Assembly (NCBI GenBank): GCA_945910665.1
Contig: CAMDZK010000063.1
Span: 1 to 6,309, forward strand
Source: an uncultured Peptostreptococcaceae bacterium
Lineage (GTDB): Bacteria; Bacillota; Clostridia; Tissierellales; Peptoniphilaceae
Direction: 5' to 3'
DNA length: 6,309 nucleotides
Shown: piece by piece, positions 6,172-6,309 of the stretch
How the letters are laid out: each line of letters starts with the position of its first letter
Position numbering within the stretch: the first letter of the stretch is position 1
Made by a program: the position numbers and the translations under genes
Notes under the pieces: model-generated
What the model saw: the letters and a program-made list of their open reading frames with translations, nothing else
Database searches by the model: none
What the model was told of the DNA's origin: nothing

Positions 6172-6309
6172 ACTATACCACTGGTTTTCCATCAATGCGC
6201 CTTTTGAAACCCAAGAAGAATGGGACAATGCAGGCCTCATGGTGGGCGATCAAGAAGCGGAAATGAAAGGCATCTACATTGACATGGATCTTACTTTAGA
6301 GACCATTCA
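6155..6309 (+). CDS. Nif3/DUF34-family metal-binding protein, N-terminal part (partial, 3' end outside window)
   Basis: The frame from ATG 6155 is open to the window edge, giving 51 residues that start MPYLRELYHWFSINAPFE. The signature EEWDNAGLMVGD (21-32), followed by KGIYIDMDLTLETI (38-51), is typical of the N-terminus of the Nif3-like family (YqfO in Bacillus), often labelled GTP cyclohydrolase I type 2 homolog. These proteins form toroidal hexamers with a di-metal site; their cellular role is not settled, so the cyclohydrolase label should not be taken as a function. Metal-binding histidines further along the protein are outside the window. The first 17 bases overlap trmK in a different frame, and a good ribosome-binding site is present. 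Gene order rpoD-trmK-nif3 is the usual one in Bacillota. Confidence 0.9.
   Translation, partial: MPYLRELYHWFSINAPFETQEEWDNAGLMVGDQEAEMKGIYIDMDLTLETI

Overview
The window is a stretch of core housekeeping chromosome from a Bacillota (Firmicutes) bacterium, probably of the Clostridia/Tissierellia type. The evidence is the conserved gene order glyS - PPDK regulatory protein - dgt - dnaG - rpoD - trmK - nif3-like, the two-subunit type of glycyl-tRNA synthetase, and a short (382-residue) Bacillota-style primary sigma factor. Base composition looks moderate and I see no abrupt change between genes. I cannot assign a genus from this.

Layout, all on the + strand: (1) 1-456, 3' end of glyS (glycyl-tRNA synthetase beta subunit, cut by the window edge). 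(2) 444-1271, pyruvate,phosphate dikinase regulatory protein. (3) 1272-1545, the only gene-free gap. It is full of short repeats and hairpins: a CCCCCCTT/AAGGGGGG stem-loop, a 7-bp tandem repeat, GCCGAAGGC repeats, and a GC-rich stem-loop just before the dgt ribosome-binding site. (4) 1546-2580, dgt-family HD-domain dNTP triphosphohydrolase. (5) 2556-4355, dnaG primase. (6) 4355-5503, rpoD/sigA. (7) 5503-6171, trmK tRNA (adenine-N1) methyltransferase. (8) 6155-6309, 5' end of a Nif3/DUF34 gene, cut by the window edge.

The genes fall into two tightly packed blocks: glyS with the PPDK regulator, and dgt-dnaG-rpoD-trmK-nif3. Every junction inside a block is an overlap (13, 25, 1, 1 and 17 bases), so translational coupling is likely. 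The second block is a version of the macromolecular synthesis operon. It joins nucleotide pool control (Dgt), replication priming (DnaG), transcription initiation (RpoD) and tRNA modification (TrmK).

I find no undescribed system here. The coding content is ordinary. The unexplained part is the 274-base repeat-rich gap, which may be one or more small dispersed repeat elements inserted between the two blocks and forming the leader of the dgt operon.
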